Assembly: GCA_029931535.1 (NCBI GenBank)
Contig: JAQPZY010001596.1
Coordinates: 1,676,001-1,740,000, forward strand
Source of the DNA: Margaritifera margaritifera
Taxonomy: Eukaryota; Mollusca; Bivalvia; Unionida; Margaritiferidae
Length of the DNA: 64,000 nt
Direction: 5' to 3'
This document shows positions 1-11,249 of the stretch, one piece after another. Position 1 is the stretch's first letter; the number at the start of each line of letters is the position of its first letter. The position numbers and the translations under genes were made by a program. The notes under the pieces were generated by a model, which did no database searches, was not told where the DNA came from, and saw nothing but the letters and a program-made list of their open reading frames with translations.

Positions 1-227
1 ATGCTAGTATGCACGCTCAGCCCACTGTACTTTGGTCTTACTTACAAATGTCCAACATTACATACACGACAGTCGATAATGATGATAAATGGGCCAGATA
101 TGAAAGCGAAAGATATTATAAAATTACCCCCGTTCTTTCTAAGCAACATCTGAAAGCCTAGCATAGCAAAATTACAAAGGTCTTGTGTGGGCAACAAATA
201 TACAATCTACTGATTATATATAATTCT
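1..227. other. No gene recognised at the left edge
   Basis: AT-rich sequence without a clear open frame. On the minus strand there is a good splice-donor-like site (ACTTAC on the plus strand, about 38-43), but I see no convincing exon attached to it. Confidence 0.4.
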
Positions 228-422
228 TCAAGTCTTATGGCTAATCCTTTCAAACCCAAAAGCAAAAAATATAAACGTCTTTAATGTATCTATTATTGTT
301 GGGAAAGTACAAAGGATAACATTGATTTTAGTTGATAATTCATTGAAATTTATATCTATTTCGAGACACAACTGTGATCTGTCTATTTCTTGCATACTGT
401 AATATCCACCAGATGCACCCAT
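228..422 (-). CDS. Candidate coding segment, function unknown
   Basis: Minus-strand open frame of 64 codons, starting MGASGGYYSMQEIDRSQLCL and ending at a stop at the low-coordinate end. Residue use (balanced acidic, polar and hydrophobic) looks more like coding sequence than the surrounding AT-rich DNA. No domain is recognised. It lies 55 bp downstream of the stop of the 477-834 candidate on the same strand. A short intron (donor near 500, acceptor CCAG near 441) would join the two in a compatible frame, but that donor is weak. It could be the last exon of the same gene or a chance frame. Confidence 0.25.
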   Translation of the reverse strand: MGASGGYYSMQEIDRSQLCLEIDINFNELSTKINVILCTFPTIIDTLKTFIFFAFGFERISHKT

Positions 423-476
423 ATTTTTTTTACAAACTGGTATGGCATATCAGCCAGAATCAGTTAATACATACTT

Positions 477-834
477 TTATCCCACATCCCATGTTGAGCT
501 TGTACTACTGGTATTTCCTCGAGTTGTGAAAATTCCATTACCAGCAATTTCACAAAAATAAAAAATCTCTAAAAATGAATTGATTTGTATCAAAGAAGGG
601 TTACATGAATTCAATTCAGTTATTTCAGATCTGAAACTAAGTAAAATGGGAAACTGACAGTACTTTATTGTTGCACTTTGGGTTTTGCCCGAGACTGCAT
701 AAAGACACTTTCTTGCCACCTTATTGAAAACTGTAAGCACCTGTCGATGAACTATCACAAAATATCCAACAACCTCTAACAAGTAAATTTTCATCATGCT
801 GTTTGTGAAACACTGCTGATCTGTTGATGATACA
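477..834 (-). CDS. Candidate internal or terminal exon, function unknown
   Basis: On the minus strand a pyrimidine-rich stretch and CAG acceptor end at 835-837, and one frame stays open from 834 to a stop at 477-479 (about 118 codons), long for such AT-rich DNA. The first base completes a split codon. The frame reads like globular protein (MMKIYLLEVVGYFVIVHRQ near the start, KCLYAVSGKTQSATIKYCQ in the middle, an S/T-rich end). The alternating hydrophobic stretch could be beta strands, but I do not recognise the family. The internal ATG at 797 is not a convincing start because the frame is open upstream to the acceptor. Alternatives: an exon of the minus-strand host gene at 39-54 kb, an exon of another gene, or a retrogene. 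Confidence 0.35.
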
Positions 835-840
835 CTGTAG

Positions 841-1737
841 AAAGTGACAAGTTAATCAAACACACTCTCATAAATTGTCTTTCTTTGTGAAATTTGATTG
901 GTTACGAAAAATTCAAAATGGCAGTAACCTGCTGTGTTGTCAGATCAGTCAATAAAAAAGCAAACATGTATCATCATTTATTTATCTTTAATCATGAACT
1001 GCAATGAATTCAAAGCACTTCAAAACATTCATAAATAGTTCCAGATTTTTTAACTTATGTAGTCATCACAAAATGGCTTGTTTAAAGTAGATCTACCACT
1101 ATGGAATTGTGAAGTCTTAGGCCTGCTTGCAAGGTTGTCAAAGACCGCATCTGTGGTGTTACAACCACTAGGGCCAACATGTTTTCTTAACAACTTTATC
1201 ACCAAACATTATGGTAGATGTCAACTTCTGTCAGTACACATGGTGTCACATAAAAAGACCCCTCACTATAATAAACCAGTGCAGGCAAGACATAACAGGA
1301 TACTACTAGTGTTCTAGACAAAATTCTCTTATACTGAGGTGTATTGTAATAATATGTATGTTTACATGCTATACCACTTTATCTAAGGTGAATGTTTTAT
1401 GTGATCAACCAAGAACTATATTTAACTGAAATAAATTATTCATAAATTTCATAAATAAAATTTTAGCCAATGCAGTTTAATGGGATCCAATGATTTATCT
1501 GAGAGTTATACTGAAGTACCTTATAATGAGGGACCACTATATTCATATTTAGTTACGTGCTACCATAATATGCATATCAAGGCTATACAAATCACCTTTT
1601 CCTCATCATTTTATTAGGAATGAAAGGGAAAATAACCTCATACATTAGTTTACAATGATAATTGACTCATAAATAACACTGAATTGTATTCCATTTCACA
1701 CCCACACGCACCCATAAATGCAAACATTATTACAGTG
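841..1737. other. Non-coding, no gene recognised
   Basis: AT-rich DNA. A 79-codon plus-strand frame at 1078-1317 has unremarkable composition and no splice or start context. Around 1510-1550 there is a short match to the TIR-type repeat with 'gagggaccactat' described at 9096-9280. Confidence 0.4.
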
Positions 1738-1830
1738 TCATCTCTATATAGCACTGTTCGTGGGGGCCATAAAAGTGACATGCTTTATAATTAAGGGAAC
1801 TTTATACTGAGGGATGTTCCAACAATGTTG
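1738..1830. repeat. Fragment of a TIR-type repeat
   Basis: The words 'cactgttcgtgggggccat', 'aaaagtgacatgc' and 'actttatactgaggga' recur, diverged, around 19383-19445. Both look like fragments of one non-autonomous DNA element family with 'ccctca' near the ends. Confidence 0.4.
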
Positions 1831-1959
1831 TGTCATAAAGAACATAAAACTCAAGAAGACAAAAATAGGCTATTTAACGATGTGAAATGACATTATAATT
1901 GGGTCTCATTAGCTAACCAGAGTACCATGAGTGGCACATTATACACCCACCCCCTATAA

Positions 1960-3150
1960 CTGAATTTTTTTGCGCAGAAACTATTTTTGTTTTTCTTTGA
2001 GTGACCTTGACTCTTTGACTTTTTAATGAAATTGACAAGTTTCTTCCTTACCCTAAGTGCAAGGCCTCTACAAAGTTTGGGCAAGGTGTGTTATGTAGAA
2101 CTAATGTTATTGTGTGGAAATCATTTTTCTTATTCCAGTTTGTGACCTGATCATTGACCTTTTGACTCCCAAATCAACAACCTTCTTCTTTGCCCCAGGT
2201 GCAAGCCATCAAATAGTCTTCTATGTAAATAACTGAAATTTTTTATCAGAAACCAGTTGTCTTCTTTCAGAGTGTCCTGAACCTTTGAACTTTTGGCCCT
2301 GAAATCAACAGGCTTCTTCCTTACCCAAATGCAAGCAATAAACAACATTTGGATGGTGTCTCTGATGTAGAACCAATGTTATTGAAACCATTTTTCTTCT
2401 GTCAGTCTGTGACCTTGACCTTTGATCACTTGAACCCGAAACCACAAAGCCTTCTTCCTTACCCCAAGCACAAACCATCTACAAAGTATGGCTGAGGTAT
2501 ATCATGTAAAACTAATGGTATTGAGAAACAATTTTGTTACTCTTTCAGTCACAGTGACCTTGACCTTTGGACTCCAAAATCGTTAGGGTTCATAGTAACA
2601 CTAAGAGCAAGCCATCCACAATATTTGGTACTTGCACATGATGGAGAACTCTCATTATTGTGCAGAAACCATTTTTCTTCTTTCAATCAGAGTGACCTTG
2701 AGCTTTTACCCCAACATCAATAGGGTTCTTCCTTACCCCAAATGCAAGCTATCCACAAGGTTTGATAACTGTACATGGTGGAGAACTCAAGTTCTTGTGC
2801 AGAAAAAAACTTTTCTTCATTCAATCACTGTGATCTTGACCTTTGACTTTTTGACCTTGAAATTAATATGGTGCTTCCTTACCCCATGCAATTTCTATGC
2901 ACAAAGTTTGATAAATGTTAATGGTAGAGAACTCAAGTTGTGCAGAAACTGTTTTTCTTGCTTTAGTCACAGTGATCTTAACCTATGAGCTTTCGAACCT
3001 TAAATCAACTGGATTTTTTGATACCCCAAAGTGCAGGCCATTCACAAACTTTGGTAACTGTAGATTGTGGACAACTAAAGTTACTGTGCAGAAAGAAAAT
3101 TTCTAACAAGGAGATGGACAGATGGATGGACAACATCATAACATAATAGG
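1960..3150 (+). repeat. Degenerate gaccttgacc-type repeat array
   Basis: About seven diverged units of 130-200 bp. Each contains, in order, a 'cagaaaccatttttcttctt' block, 'gtgaccttgacctttgac', a 'ccaaatcaatagg' block, 'cttccttaccccaa', 'tgcaagccatccacaaagtt' and 'ggagaactcaagtt'. The array ends in a gatggacagatggatggac tail followed by 'aacatcataac'. Such repeats are very common in bivalve genomes (from memory). The repeated half-site TGACCTTGACC resembles nuclear-receptor half-sites, which may be coincidental. Short open frames in it (for example 2632-2988) are repeat-derived. Confidence 0.75.
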
Positions 3151-4289
3151 CTCCACCTTATGGCAATCATATAAAAACTAAAACTAAGTGAAATAATTCA
3201 AGTAGTGATGATACATCCAATTACAAACCATTTAAAGGGAATCCATGATCATACCTGCATTATTAGTGGGGCAGTGGTACACCAAGGGACTTTAAAGTGA
3301 GGGACCACTAAATAATGGATAATAAGTAAATGCTCATATCTGAAACTAGTGAAGGTTGCATGCATTTGTTTTGTATATGCGCTTATCAATTGTACAATGC
3401 ATTACAATACAATCATGTTGCCTAGTTCCAATATTCATACTTGTGAACCAAATTTTACATTTTACAGAATACTACATAAAGGATGTTACTTTAGAAAAGG
3501 AAAAAAGAAAAGGCAGAAGTAGAAATAGATAAGCTTAGTTACATTTCTCTCCATGAGATAATATACAAATATCATTAGAATGTATTTGATGTTTTAGACG
3601 TGTTCTTTTGGATTTCACACACACACACACACACACATGTATATATCAATCTGAATAAAATTGAGATATATTTATAATAAGTAGATCTGGGAGGCATCAG
3701 TAAAGGTTCATGTTCTGGCAGCATTTGGAATTCCCGTTCCACTTATTTTTAGTAACATTTGGAATTCCCATTCCACTTATTTTTAGTAACCTGTCAGATA
3801 AAACATTGCATTTCATATTAGGAAGAATTATCTTTAGAAACAATGTTCTGAATGACATTTTACACTTTCAGAAATGTGAAAGCTGTAATCTGATTGGTGA
3901 ATTGAAAGGTGAACAGAACATGACCTCATATTGGTGTCTGTATTTACATATAAGTTTATTGTCCACATTTTACAATACATGTTATATGACGCTCAAAAAC
4001 AGCACAAAACAGGACAAAAATGTTGATGAGGACAATGTTGCTAGTAAAAAAATTATACCCATGTCTCACAACATCCTATTTGCAGACAAGACTGAACAAA
4101 AGTAATGTAAACAGTACATTATATGCCTGCCATGTGGTAAATAGCATTATTACACTTTTGTTTTATGTAAAACCATCTTTCACTGGTTGGATACTAAGGT
4201 ACTAAAAGACATATTACCGATTTAACTTGTGTACTATATAACTGTTACTTGATCTTGCAATACTAAACGGTATGCTTCATCTTTTCAAT
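3151..4289. other. AT-rich spacer with a (CA)n microsatellite
   Basis: No gene recognised. A (CA)n run lies at about 3617-3637. The words 'ggcagcatttggaattccc' and 'gtaacatttggaattccc' form a 36-bp imperfect tandem duplication near 3716-3790, which gives rise to the 131-codon frame there. Confidence 0.4.
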
Positions 4290-5310
4290 AAGTGTCTTTC
4301 TTGTCTCAAATACAAATCACAAAATTTAGTCAAGATGAAAACAAACATACAACTAGAGTTATTTTGCAAACACCATTTTTTCTTCTTTCAGTGCCAAACT
4401 CGTGACTGAAAGGATGTTGGTTCGAATCCTACCATCAGATCAGCCCAGGTCAGCTACTATGGTGTGTCCTTGGGAAAGGCACTTTACTCCAAGTCCCTAT
4501 GCATTAAATAACCAACTTGTGTTGCTGTGCCACAAAAACCACCCCAAACAAAATCTTTCAGTCTTGGTGACATCGACTTTTGACCTATTGATCCCAAAAT
4601 CAATAAGTGCTGTTTTTGTCTCAAATGCAAGTCATCCACACAGTTTATCATGGTTTGTGGCATAGTACTGGAGCTATTTTGTGGAAACCATTTTCCTTCT
4701 TGGAGTTCCTCTGACCTTGACCTTAGACCTTTTCACCCCAAAATAAATTTATTTCTTACCTCAAATGCATCCCACATACAAAAAGTATTCAGTCATGTCG
4801 TGCAGGACCTGAGTAATTCTAAGGAAATCATTTTCCTTCTTATAGTCCTTGTGACCTTGACTTCTCACCTTTTGATCCTGAAGTGAAAAAGTGTCTTCCA
4901 GATCTCAAATGCAAGCCATTCACAGAGGTTGGTCAAAGCAGGTGATATTGAACTAGAGATATCATACAGAAGCCATTTTACTTCTTAGAGTCATTCTGAC
5001 CTTGACCTTTGAACTTTTGACTCTATAAGCAATAGGTGTCTTTCTTATTTCAAATATAAGCCATTTACAAAGTTCTCTAAAAGTATTTGGTATAAAAAAA
5101 ATTCTTTCAGTCATTGTGATCCTGACCTCTGACCTTTTGAGCCCCAAATCGATTAGTTTCTTCCTTGCCCCATGTGCAAGCTACCCCAAAAAAATGTTAT
5201 TGGTAGACTATCGAGAATTCAAGTTCTTGTTCAGAAACAAAGTAGGAAAGATAGCTGGATGTATGGACATAGAAATGGATGGATGGATGACATCATAACA
5301 CTGGCGGGCA
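4290..5310 (+). repeat. Second gaccttgacc-type repeat array
   Basis: Same family and orientation as 1960-3150: six or so units with 'gtgaccttgacctttgacc', 'caaatcaataggtgtctttc' and 'aaatgcaagccatccaca'. It again ends in a 'ggatggatggatgacatcat' tail at about 5275-5298. A SINE lies inside it at 4398-4560. Confidence 0.7.
4398..4560 (+). mobile_element. tRNA-derived SINE, 5'-truncated
   Basis: Contains a polymerase III B-box-like word GGTTCGAATCC at 4419-4429, followed by 'atcagatcagccc', 'ccttgggaaaggcacttta' and 'acttgtgttgctgtgcca'. The same order of words is found at 45700-45890, where the A-box end is also present. No A-box is visible here, so the head is lost. It is inserted inside the gaccttgacc repeat array. 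Confidence 0.7.
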
Positions 5311-5703
5311 GATTAAGAAACCTCTGGTTGAATATACAAATAATTATGATAAATGGAAAATTTTACCATATTTTTGTTGTTGTACAAGTTGGTACATTTT
5401 GCCTTTAAAAATCAATCCTTAACTTATCGCCCAAAAATAAGGTATTCTTGATTTGATCAGATGTAAATGGCAAGGTGGACAGTCCTGTATACACAATCAT
5501 CAATAATAGTCTAAACTTTTTCTCATACGCCAATTCAACTTTTATATTAATACAGGAGAGAGAAAGGAAAAAAAAATAGGTCCCCTCAACTTGTACCCTG
5601 CAGCAACTTAGAATATTGTACACTTGCAGTGAAGACATTCAGAGTACACTAAACAATTGTCCTATATGTATGTGCATGTCTGTGTATAATGCGTATCCAA
5701 CAA

Positions 5704-6151
5704 GGAACACTGTGCACCCAGATCTAAACTTGGAACACTATACACCCAGATCTAAACTTGGAACACTGTGCACCCAGATCTAAACTTGGAACACTATGCA
5801 CCCAGATCTAAACTTGGAACACTATACACCCAGATCTAAACTTGGAACACTATACACCCAGATCTAAACTTGGAACACTATACAACCAGATCTAAACTTG
5901 GAACACTATGGAACCAGATCTAAACTTGGAACACTATACAACCAGATCTAAACTTGGAACACTATGCAACCAGATCTAAACTTGGAACACTATACAACCA
6001 GATTTAAACTTGGAAAACTATACAACCAGCTCTAAGATTGGAACACTATGCAACCAGATCTAAACTTGGAACACTATGCAACCAGATCTAAACTTGGAAC
6101 AGTATACAACCAGATCTAAACTTGGAACACTATATACCCAGATCTAAACCT
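5704..6151 (+). repeat. 28-bp minisatellite, about 16 units
   Basis: Unit close to 'ggaacactatacacccagat' plus 'ctaaactt' (28 bp), repeated 16 times. Variants cacccag and caaccag are clustered: mostly 'cacccag' in the first third and 'caaccag' later, suggesting local amplification of single units. Confidence 0.95.
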
Positions 6152-6419
6152 GTTTGGTCTGTTGTTGCTCCATAGCTCAACTTCATAAAATAAAAGATCA
6201 TAAACTGGCAGTTTTCTGCACATGCTTGCTAGCTGCAACTGTGCAGGAATTCCTCAATCTAAAAATAACTCAGCTGAGCACACTGGACTTGCAAGTCTTG
6301 CATAAATGCCTGTTTCGTGAATTGCAAACAAGCATTACACTTTATGAAAGATTAGCTATGCGGGCTTAAGACAATAGTCAGGAATATGGTAGTTGCTTCT
6401 CCATGAATTGGGATGATGG

Positions 6420-6555
6420 TCCTGGTCCCCATTTGGGGGATGAATGTAGTTATGTTATTATACCTACCTCAGTATAAGGCAGCCACACCTATAACATAGT
6501 ACACTTGTATGGTTCTCTTAACAGTGTTAATATGAGGGACCACTGTATAATGAAT
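6420..6555 (+). mobile_element. Partial copy of the 9096-9280 MITE
   Basis: Shares 'ggatgaatgtag', 'acctcagtataaggca', 'cacttgtatggttc' and a terminal 'atgagggaccactgta' with the right two-thirds of the element at 9096-9280. The left end is lost. Confidence 0.6.
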
Positions 6556-8255
6556 GACCTTAAACTCTGATCTGATGGCATATTAAGTAGTTACAAATCT
6601 GGGTCAATACTGTTTTCAGTAGGCCTTGTTTATACCTAAGGATATATGGTGGTAAAGCTTACAATCTACACCCATGAAATCTCATCTGTCAGGCACTGCA
6701 TTTAACAGCTTTTACAATTTGAGCAGACATGCAGTGTTAATTCTCATCACGGAGAACATTAGCATTAACTATATGGTAGCTATTAATTTGAATTTGTCAT
6801 TATTTCCCACCTACTTCAAGGGAAGTCTAATAACCACACATTTGCCAGTCAAAATACCAATCAATATCAGAGCAGTCCATTAGAGAGAAAATTAAATAAG
6901 CCTGCATACAGGTTATCTATTTTGTACTTTAAACAGCCTTGAGAAAAATGGGAAACCACACAATGGAAACCAATTTTAAATTCTGTAATTCTTGATATTT
7001 TGGTCTAATTTAATTTTCATGAAAAAGTAAATTCGAGTAATGTTATGGCACGGTTGATTTCACAAAGGATCTATTTTTGCTTTATTTTTTAAACATAAAA
7101 CATCCATAAAAATTGTATTAACATTTTATGAGCAACAATTCATGAAGTAGGATAAAAACTGTATGTAGTGGTCCCCATAAGGTCTGGCCAAATAGGCCTT
7201 CACAAACTGGTGCAAAGAAAGGAGAGCAAAAGTTTGAGAAAACTTACTAAGTAAGCAGTATTTATAATTCTTAGTAAGGAAAATAAATGTGCATACTTTT
7301 GTTCACTGTTTTACTTAAACCAGTTAAATATATTACGAACTCACAACATTCTAAACAAAGATGCATGGATTAATCTGGAGCAAAGCTATCAATATGTACA
7401 GAAACAACAAATATATTTTTAGAACCAATAAGGGCTACCACTGACTGCATTGAGCTGGTAATCACTACAAATTGGGTATTTACATTAGCAAATTGATATA
7501 ATACTGGAAAAATGTGACCATTATGAGCAGGTGATCTTTATAATGAGGTGACCATTGATACAGGTTTAACTGTATAAAACAATACAAGGACACATGGAGG
7601 GTAATACAACACCCAGTGCATGAGAGAGGAAAATTATGTCCAAGCCTTTATATGGTGACACATGTTGCCACTGGCTGCAGCAGACGTAATTACGGCCTTT
7701 AATTTGCGACAACACAGCAGGCCATTTCCGCCACTGTCGACTACATTAGAAATACCTGCTAAGCCCAAAGATCTTGCTCACATTGATTTCTGAGCCATTA
7801 ACGAGAAAAAATAACTGTATGGCAGTGCCCTTTGTATTAGAGAGCTTAGGTTAATTGTCTTCTTTGATACTGAGCAGAGAAGTCATACGATTTCCTTTTA
7901 ATTTCAACAGAATCTTTTCTCATAGATATTTTGAGACGAAAACCTGATTCAGCTTAGAATCTGCTTGAACCAAATAACCCTCAGATGTTATATACTTTAA
8001 TACTAGACTTCATAAATACTCAAATAATGTTACCCAACACTTCTCTTTGCACAATCTTTTATAAATGGTTTTGTAAAAACTGAGTTTCCATTAATTTGTC
8101 AGTAATACAGTGGTCGCTTCACTTTAAAGTTGCTCATTATACCACCAACCCCCTTATAACACAAGTGTGGCAACTGATTCCGTCAGATTGGTTAAATTTT
8201 GTTCTATTATTACTACTTAAAATTTTCACAGGATTTTAGTGCCTGGCTATTGAGA
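6556..8255. other. Non-coding; one GC-richer block
   Basis: No gene recognised. 7650-7830 stands out from its AT-rich surroundings: it is richer in G, C and CpG and contains the word 'gtaattacggcctttaattt' with homeodomain-type TAATTA cores. It has no long open frame. It could be a conserved regulatory element, but conservation cannot be judged from one sequence. Confidence 0.3.
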
Positions 8256-8974
8256 ACCAAGTATAATGTGATTTCACATCATCAAATACCCTATTTTTGT
8301 TGTTGGTAAACCATAACCAAATGTAATGTGATTTCATGTCATCAAATACCCTATTTTTGTGGTTGGTAAACTATAACCAAATGTAATGTGATTTCACATC
8401 ATCAAATACCCTATTTTTGTGGTTGGTAAACTATAACCAAATGTAATGTGATTTCACATCATCAAATACCCTATTTCTGTGGTTGGTAAACTATAACCAA
8501 ATGTAATGTGATTTCATATCATCAAATACCCTATTTTTGTGGTTGGTAAACTATAACCAAATGTAATGTGATTTCACATCATCAAATACCCTATTTTTTT
8601 GGTTGGTAAACTATAACCATATGTAATGTGATTTCACATCATCAAATACCCTATTTCTGTGGTTGGTAAACCATAACCAAATGTAATGTGATTTCACATC
8701 ATCGAATACCCTATTTTTGTGGTTGGTAAACTATAACCAAATGTAATGTGATTTCACATCATCAAATACCCTATTTTTGTGGTTGGTAAACTATAACCAT
8801 ATGTAATGTGATTTCACATCATCAAATACCCTATTTTTGTGGTTGGTAAACTATAACCAAATGTAATGTGATTTACATCATCAAATACCCTATTTTTGTG
8901 GTTGGTAAACTATAACCATATGTAATGTGATTTCACATCATCAAATACCCTATTTTTGTGGTTGGTAAACCATA
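8256..8974 (+). repeat. 60-bp satellite-like tandem array, about 12 units
   Basis: Unit begins 'atcaaataccctatttttgt', continues 'ggttggtaaactataacca' and ends 'gtaatgtgatttcacatc', 60 bp. About 11.6 full units plus a leading partial unit, with very few differences between units (Ccat/Ctat, Caa/Cat, one 1-bp loss near 8873). The near identity indicates recent expansion. Confidence 0.95.
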
Positions 8975-9095
8975 ATAATCATAGTCTTATTGGACCATAG
9001 CTCAGTATAAAGTAACCCCACTTATATGGCATGGATCACTTTATTCATCAAAAGAATAAATAATGAAAAGTTTATGAAAAGTAAAGACAGTATAG

Positions 9096-9280
9096 TACAA
9101 TGGTCCCTCGCTATATGGTACCTCATTATCCCTTGTATAACATGGGTATAGTCATGGTTCCCAATTTCAGGATGAATGTAGCTTTGATACTGAGCCGTAA
9201 CCTCAGTATAAGGCAACCTCACTTATTGTGCAGTACACTTTCATGGCTCCACTTAATAGCATCATAGTGAGGGTCCAATA
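9096..9280. mobile_element. MITE with ccctc-type inverted repeats
   Basis: Left end reads TACAATGGTCCCTCGCTATA and the right end is its imperfect inverse (catagtgagggtccaata), giving about 18-bp inverted repeats beginning at a TA dinucleotide, as in Tc1/mariner-like non-autonomous elements. No open frame. Related fragments occur at 1510, 1738, 3270, 6420, 7540, 8105 and 19370. Confidence 0.6.
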
Positions 9281-9840
9281 CATTAGAAATATTGGGGAAA
9301 CGCTGTGTTTGTCTGGATGAACCAAAAATTCAATTGGAGTTTGCTGTAACTCTCTTTCTTTTGATCGACTTCCACATTGCAAGGCAAACGTTTTTTGATG
9401 AAGGACTCTTTCAGATGATGTGCCACAAGAGAAAGTCTTGGACTTTTTTCTAAAGAATGTTGTTTTTTATACCTCTACTTTTCTAACCTCAATTTTGTAT
9501 GTTATATAAAGAGAATTATGACATTTTTACCTTTTTATTTGTATATTTACTGGAATACAGGTTTATTTTTACTTGGAAAGGTTTATCTTCAAACAAATTA
9601 CAGTAATTTTTCACCTTGTTCATTTTTACTAACACTTACTCAGCACTGTACAGTGCTCAGACCACTACCTGGTCATTCATTTTCTTAAGTCACCAATGTT
9701 AACCTATAACACAATATAACAATTTTGTGCAATAGATGGCCCTGTACACAACAAATATACTTCTTGATTGAAGCTACTGCAAACTTTCTGAACAATCAAA
9801 TGAGGTGCTTCACAGCATTTTTTCAAGACAAATGTCCACA

Positions 9841-9940
9841 ATATAGAATACACAGGTAAAAGCTACCTTAATCTACAGTCTTGCATCACAAAATACAGAA
9901 TACACTGATAAAAGCTACCTTAATCTACAGTCTTGCATCA
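9841..9940 (+). repeat. 54-bp tandem duplication
   Basis: Two near-identical copies of a segment containing 'aaaagctaccttaatctac' and 'agtcttgcatca'. Nothing else recognised between 9290 and 10100. Confidence 0.8.
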
Positions 9941-10109
9941 GTATGGCACAGAATAGTTTTGGTATGCTGAAATGAATCAAAATTATGTATATACACAAAC
10001 AGAATCTATGTAAATGTTGAAAGCACTGATAAATTTCTCCAAAAATTTCAAAAAGATAAATTCCGTGCTGATATTACAGTCAAAGTCCTGATCTTGAAGT
10101 ATTAGGTAG

Positions 10110-10290
10110 GGTATTCAATGTTCCCCCCCTTTAAGACTGGTACCCTGCTCAATTAATAATTAATGGTCCAAGGTATATAACCAGGATTGTGCTGTTGTGC
10201 CATTAAACCTGTACATACATACATACATACATACATACATACATACATACATACATACATACATACATACATACATACATACATACATAC
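10110..10290 (+). mobile_element. Retroposon 3' end with (CATA)n tail
   Basis: The 3' end reads 'gttgtgccattaaacctgta' followed by about 20 CATA repeats to 10290. The same junction (gttgtgccaataaacc then CATA repeats) occurs at 17092-17141. A shared end followed by the same simple repeat is the signature of a retroposed element with a tetranucleotide tail. Its 5' limit is not visible. Confidence 0.5.
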
Positions 10291-10882
10291 TTTTTATTTT
10301 TTGACTTTTTAACCAAACTTGCTATGAAACTTTCTACACAAGTACTCTGGATTACAGGAGTTCAACACTGTCACAGTTTCTTGCTACTGTTTTATCTAAG
10401 ATGTATACCTTTTCCTTGGCATCTCAAGAAGAAAACATAAAGAAATACCATCCTTAATATAAATATCCGGGCATTCCAATTTTCCAGACACCATATTATA
10501 AATGTTTTATAATTTTCAAAAAGTACATAAAATTTCCAGACTCCAAGCGCCTTTATTAAGCCCAAAAAAATAAAGGCAGAGATTATTCACAGGCCACTAT
10601 ATGCCTCAACTGAGAACAATTATCTGCATGGTCGCCATATATTTGCATCTGTAAAGACTATTAGAACGGCTCCCTTGTACCTCAATTACGAAAGATATTC
10701 ACATGGCTACCACGTGTTATGCATCTCGAAAGATTATTTATATCGTTGCGATGTAGCCAACTTCATGTAAAAATATACACGTCTTCATTCCAAATGAATT
10801 TGACACATCATTATCTGATATTCAATATTACTGTACACATAATATCTTCAAGTAAATAAACAGATATCAAGTAACATCTCAC

Positions 10883-11030
10883 CTCAGTTAAGTCAGCCAT
10901 CTTGACATTGATACGCATCTGAATTTCGATGGGGCTAGCCCAATCGGAACACCTCATGGCATTTCTACCGAAATTCGCAGTGTAAAATGGGGCAAATCGC
11001 CAGAAAATGGAAGAGAACTTATTCACATGC
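10883..11030 (-). CDS. Possible first exon: 5' UTR plus MADLTE, then a splice donor
   Basis: Minus-strand ATG at 10900 in a good context (caagATGG), coding MADLTE, then an in-phase donor GAG/GTGAGATG at 10882. The upstream 130 bp (to about 11030) is richer in CpG than the rest of the region and holds an inverted CCAAT word (CGATTGGGC) near 10940, as expected of a TATA-less promoter and 5' UTR. Only six codons are in this exon, so no family can be named and the next exon is not identified. An in-frame reading through the donor to 10811 has no support. Could also be chance. Confidence 0.35.
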
Positions 11031-11249
11031 TAAAGAACGCTAGGCAAAAATTTAAACCATGGCAATTTGGGGTGAAACAATTTATCCATACATTGATGCA
11101 TTGATAATTTTGCCATATTGATACAAGAGGTGAAGAATCGATACAAAATTATACTTACCCTATGCAAGTTACTTTAATCTTCAGCAATCAAGAATAATTA
11201 TTAGTCATTTGCCTTTTTATTCTTTAAATTGAGAATTCATCTGAGGGAG
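11031..11249. other. Possible promoter region, minus strand
   Basis: Lies directly upstream (minus strand) of the candidate first exon. No TATA box in a convincing position and no coding frame. Assigned only by position. Confidence 0.2.

Noticed and set aside
2500..5200. Clustered TGACCTTGACC words as a nuclear-receptor response region
   Set aside because: They are part of a highly repeated family found throughout the window; functional clustering is not needed to explain them.
8256..8974. Considered a CRISPR-like array because of regular repeats
   Set aside because: There are no spacers; units are directly adjacent 60-bp copies, and the genome is eukaryotic.
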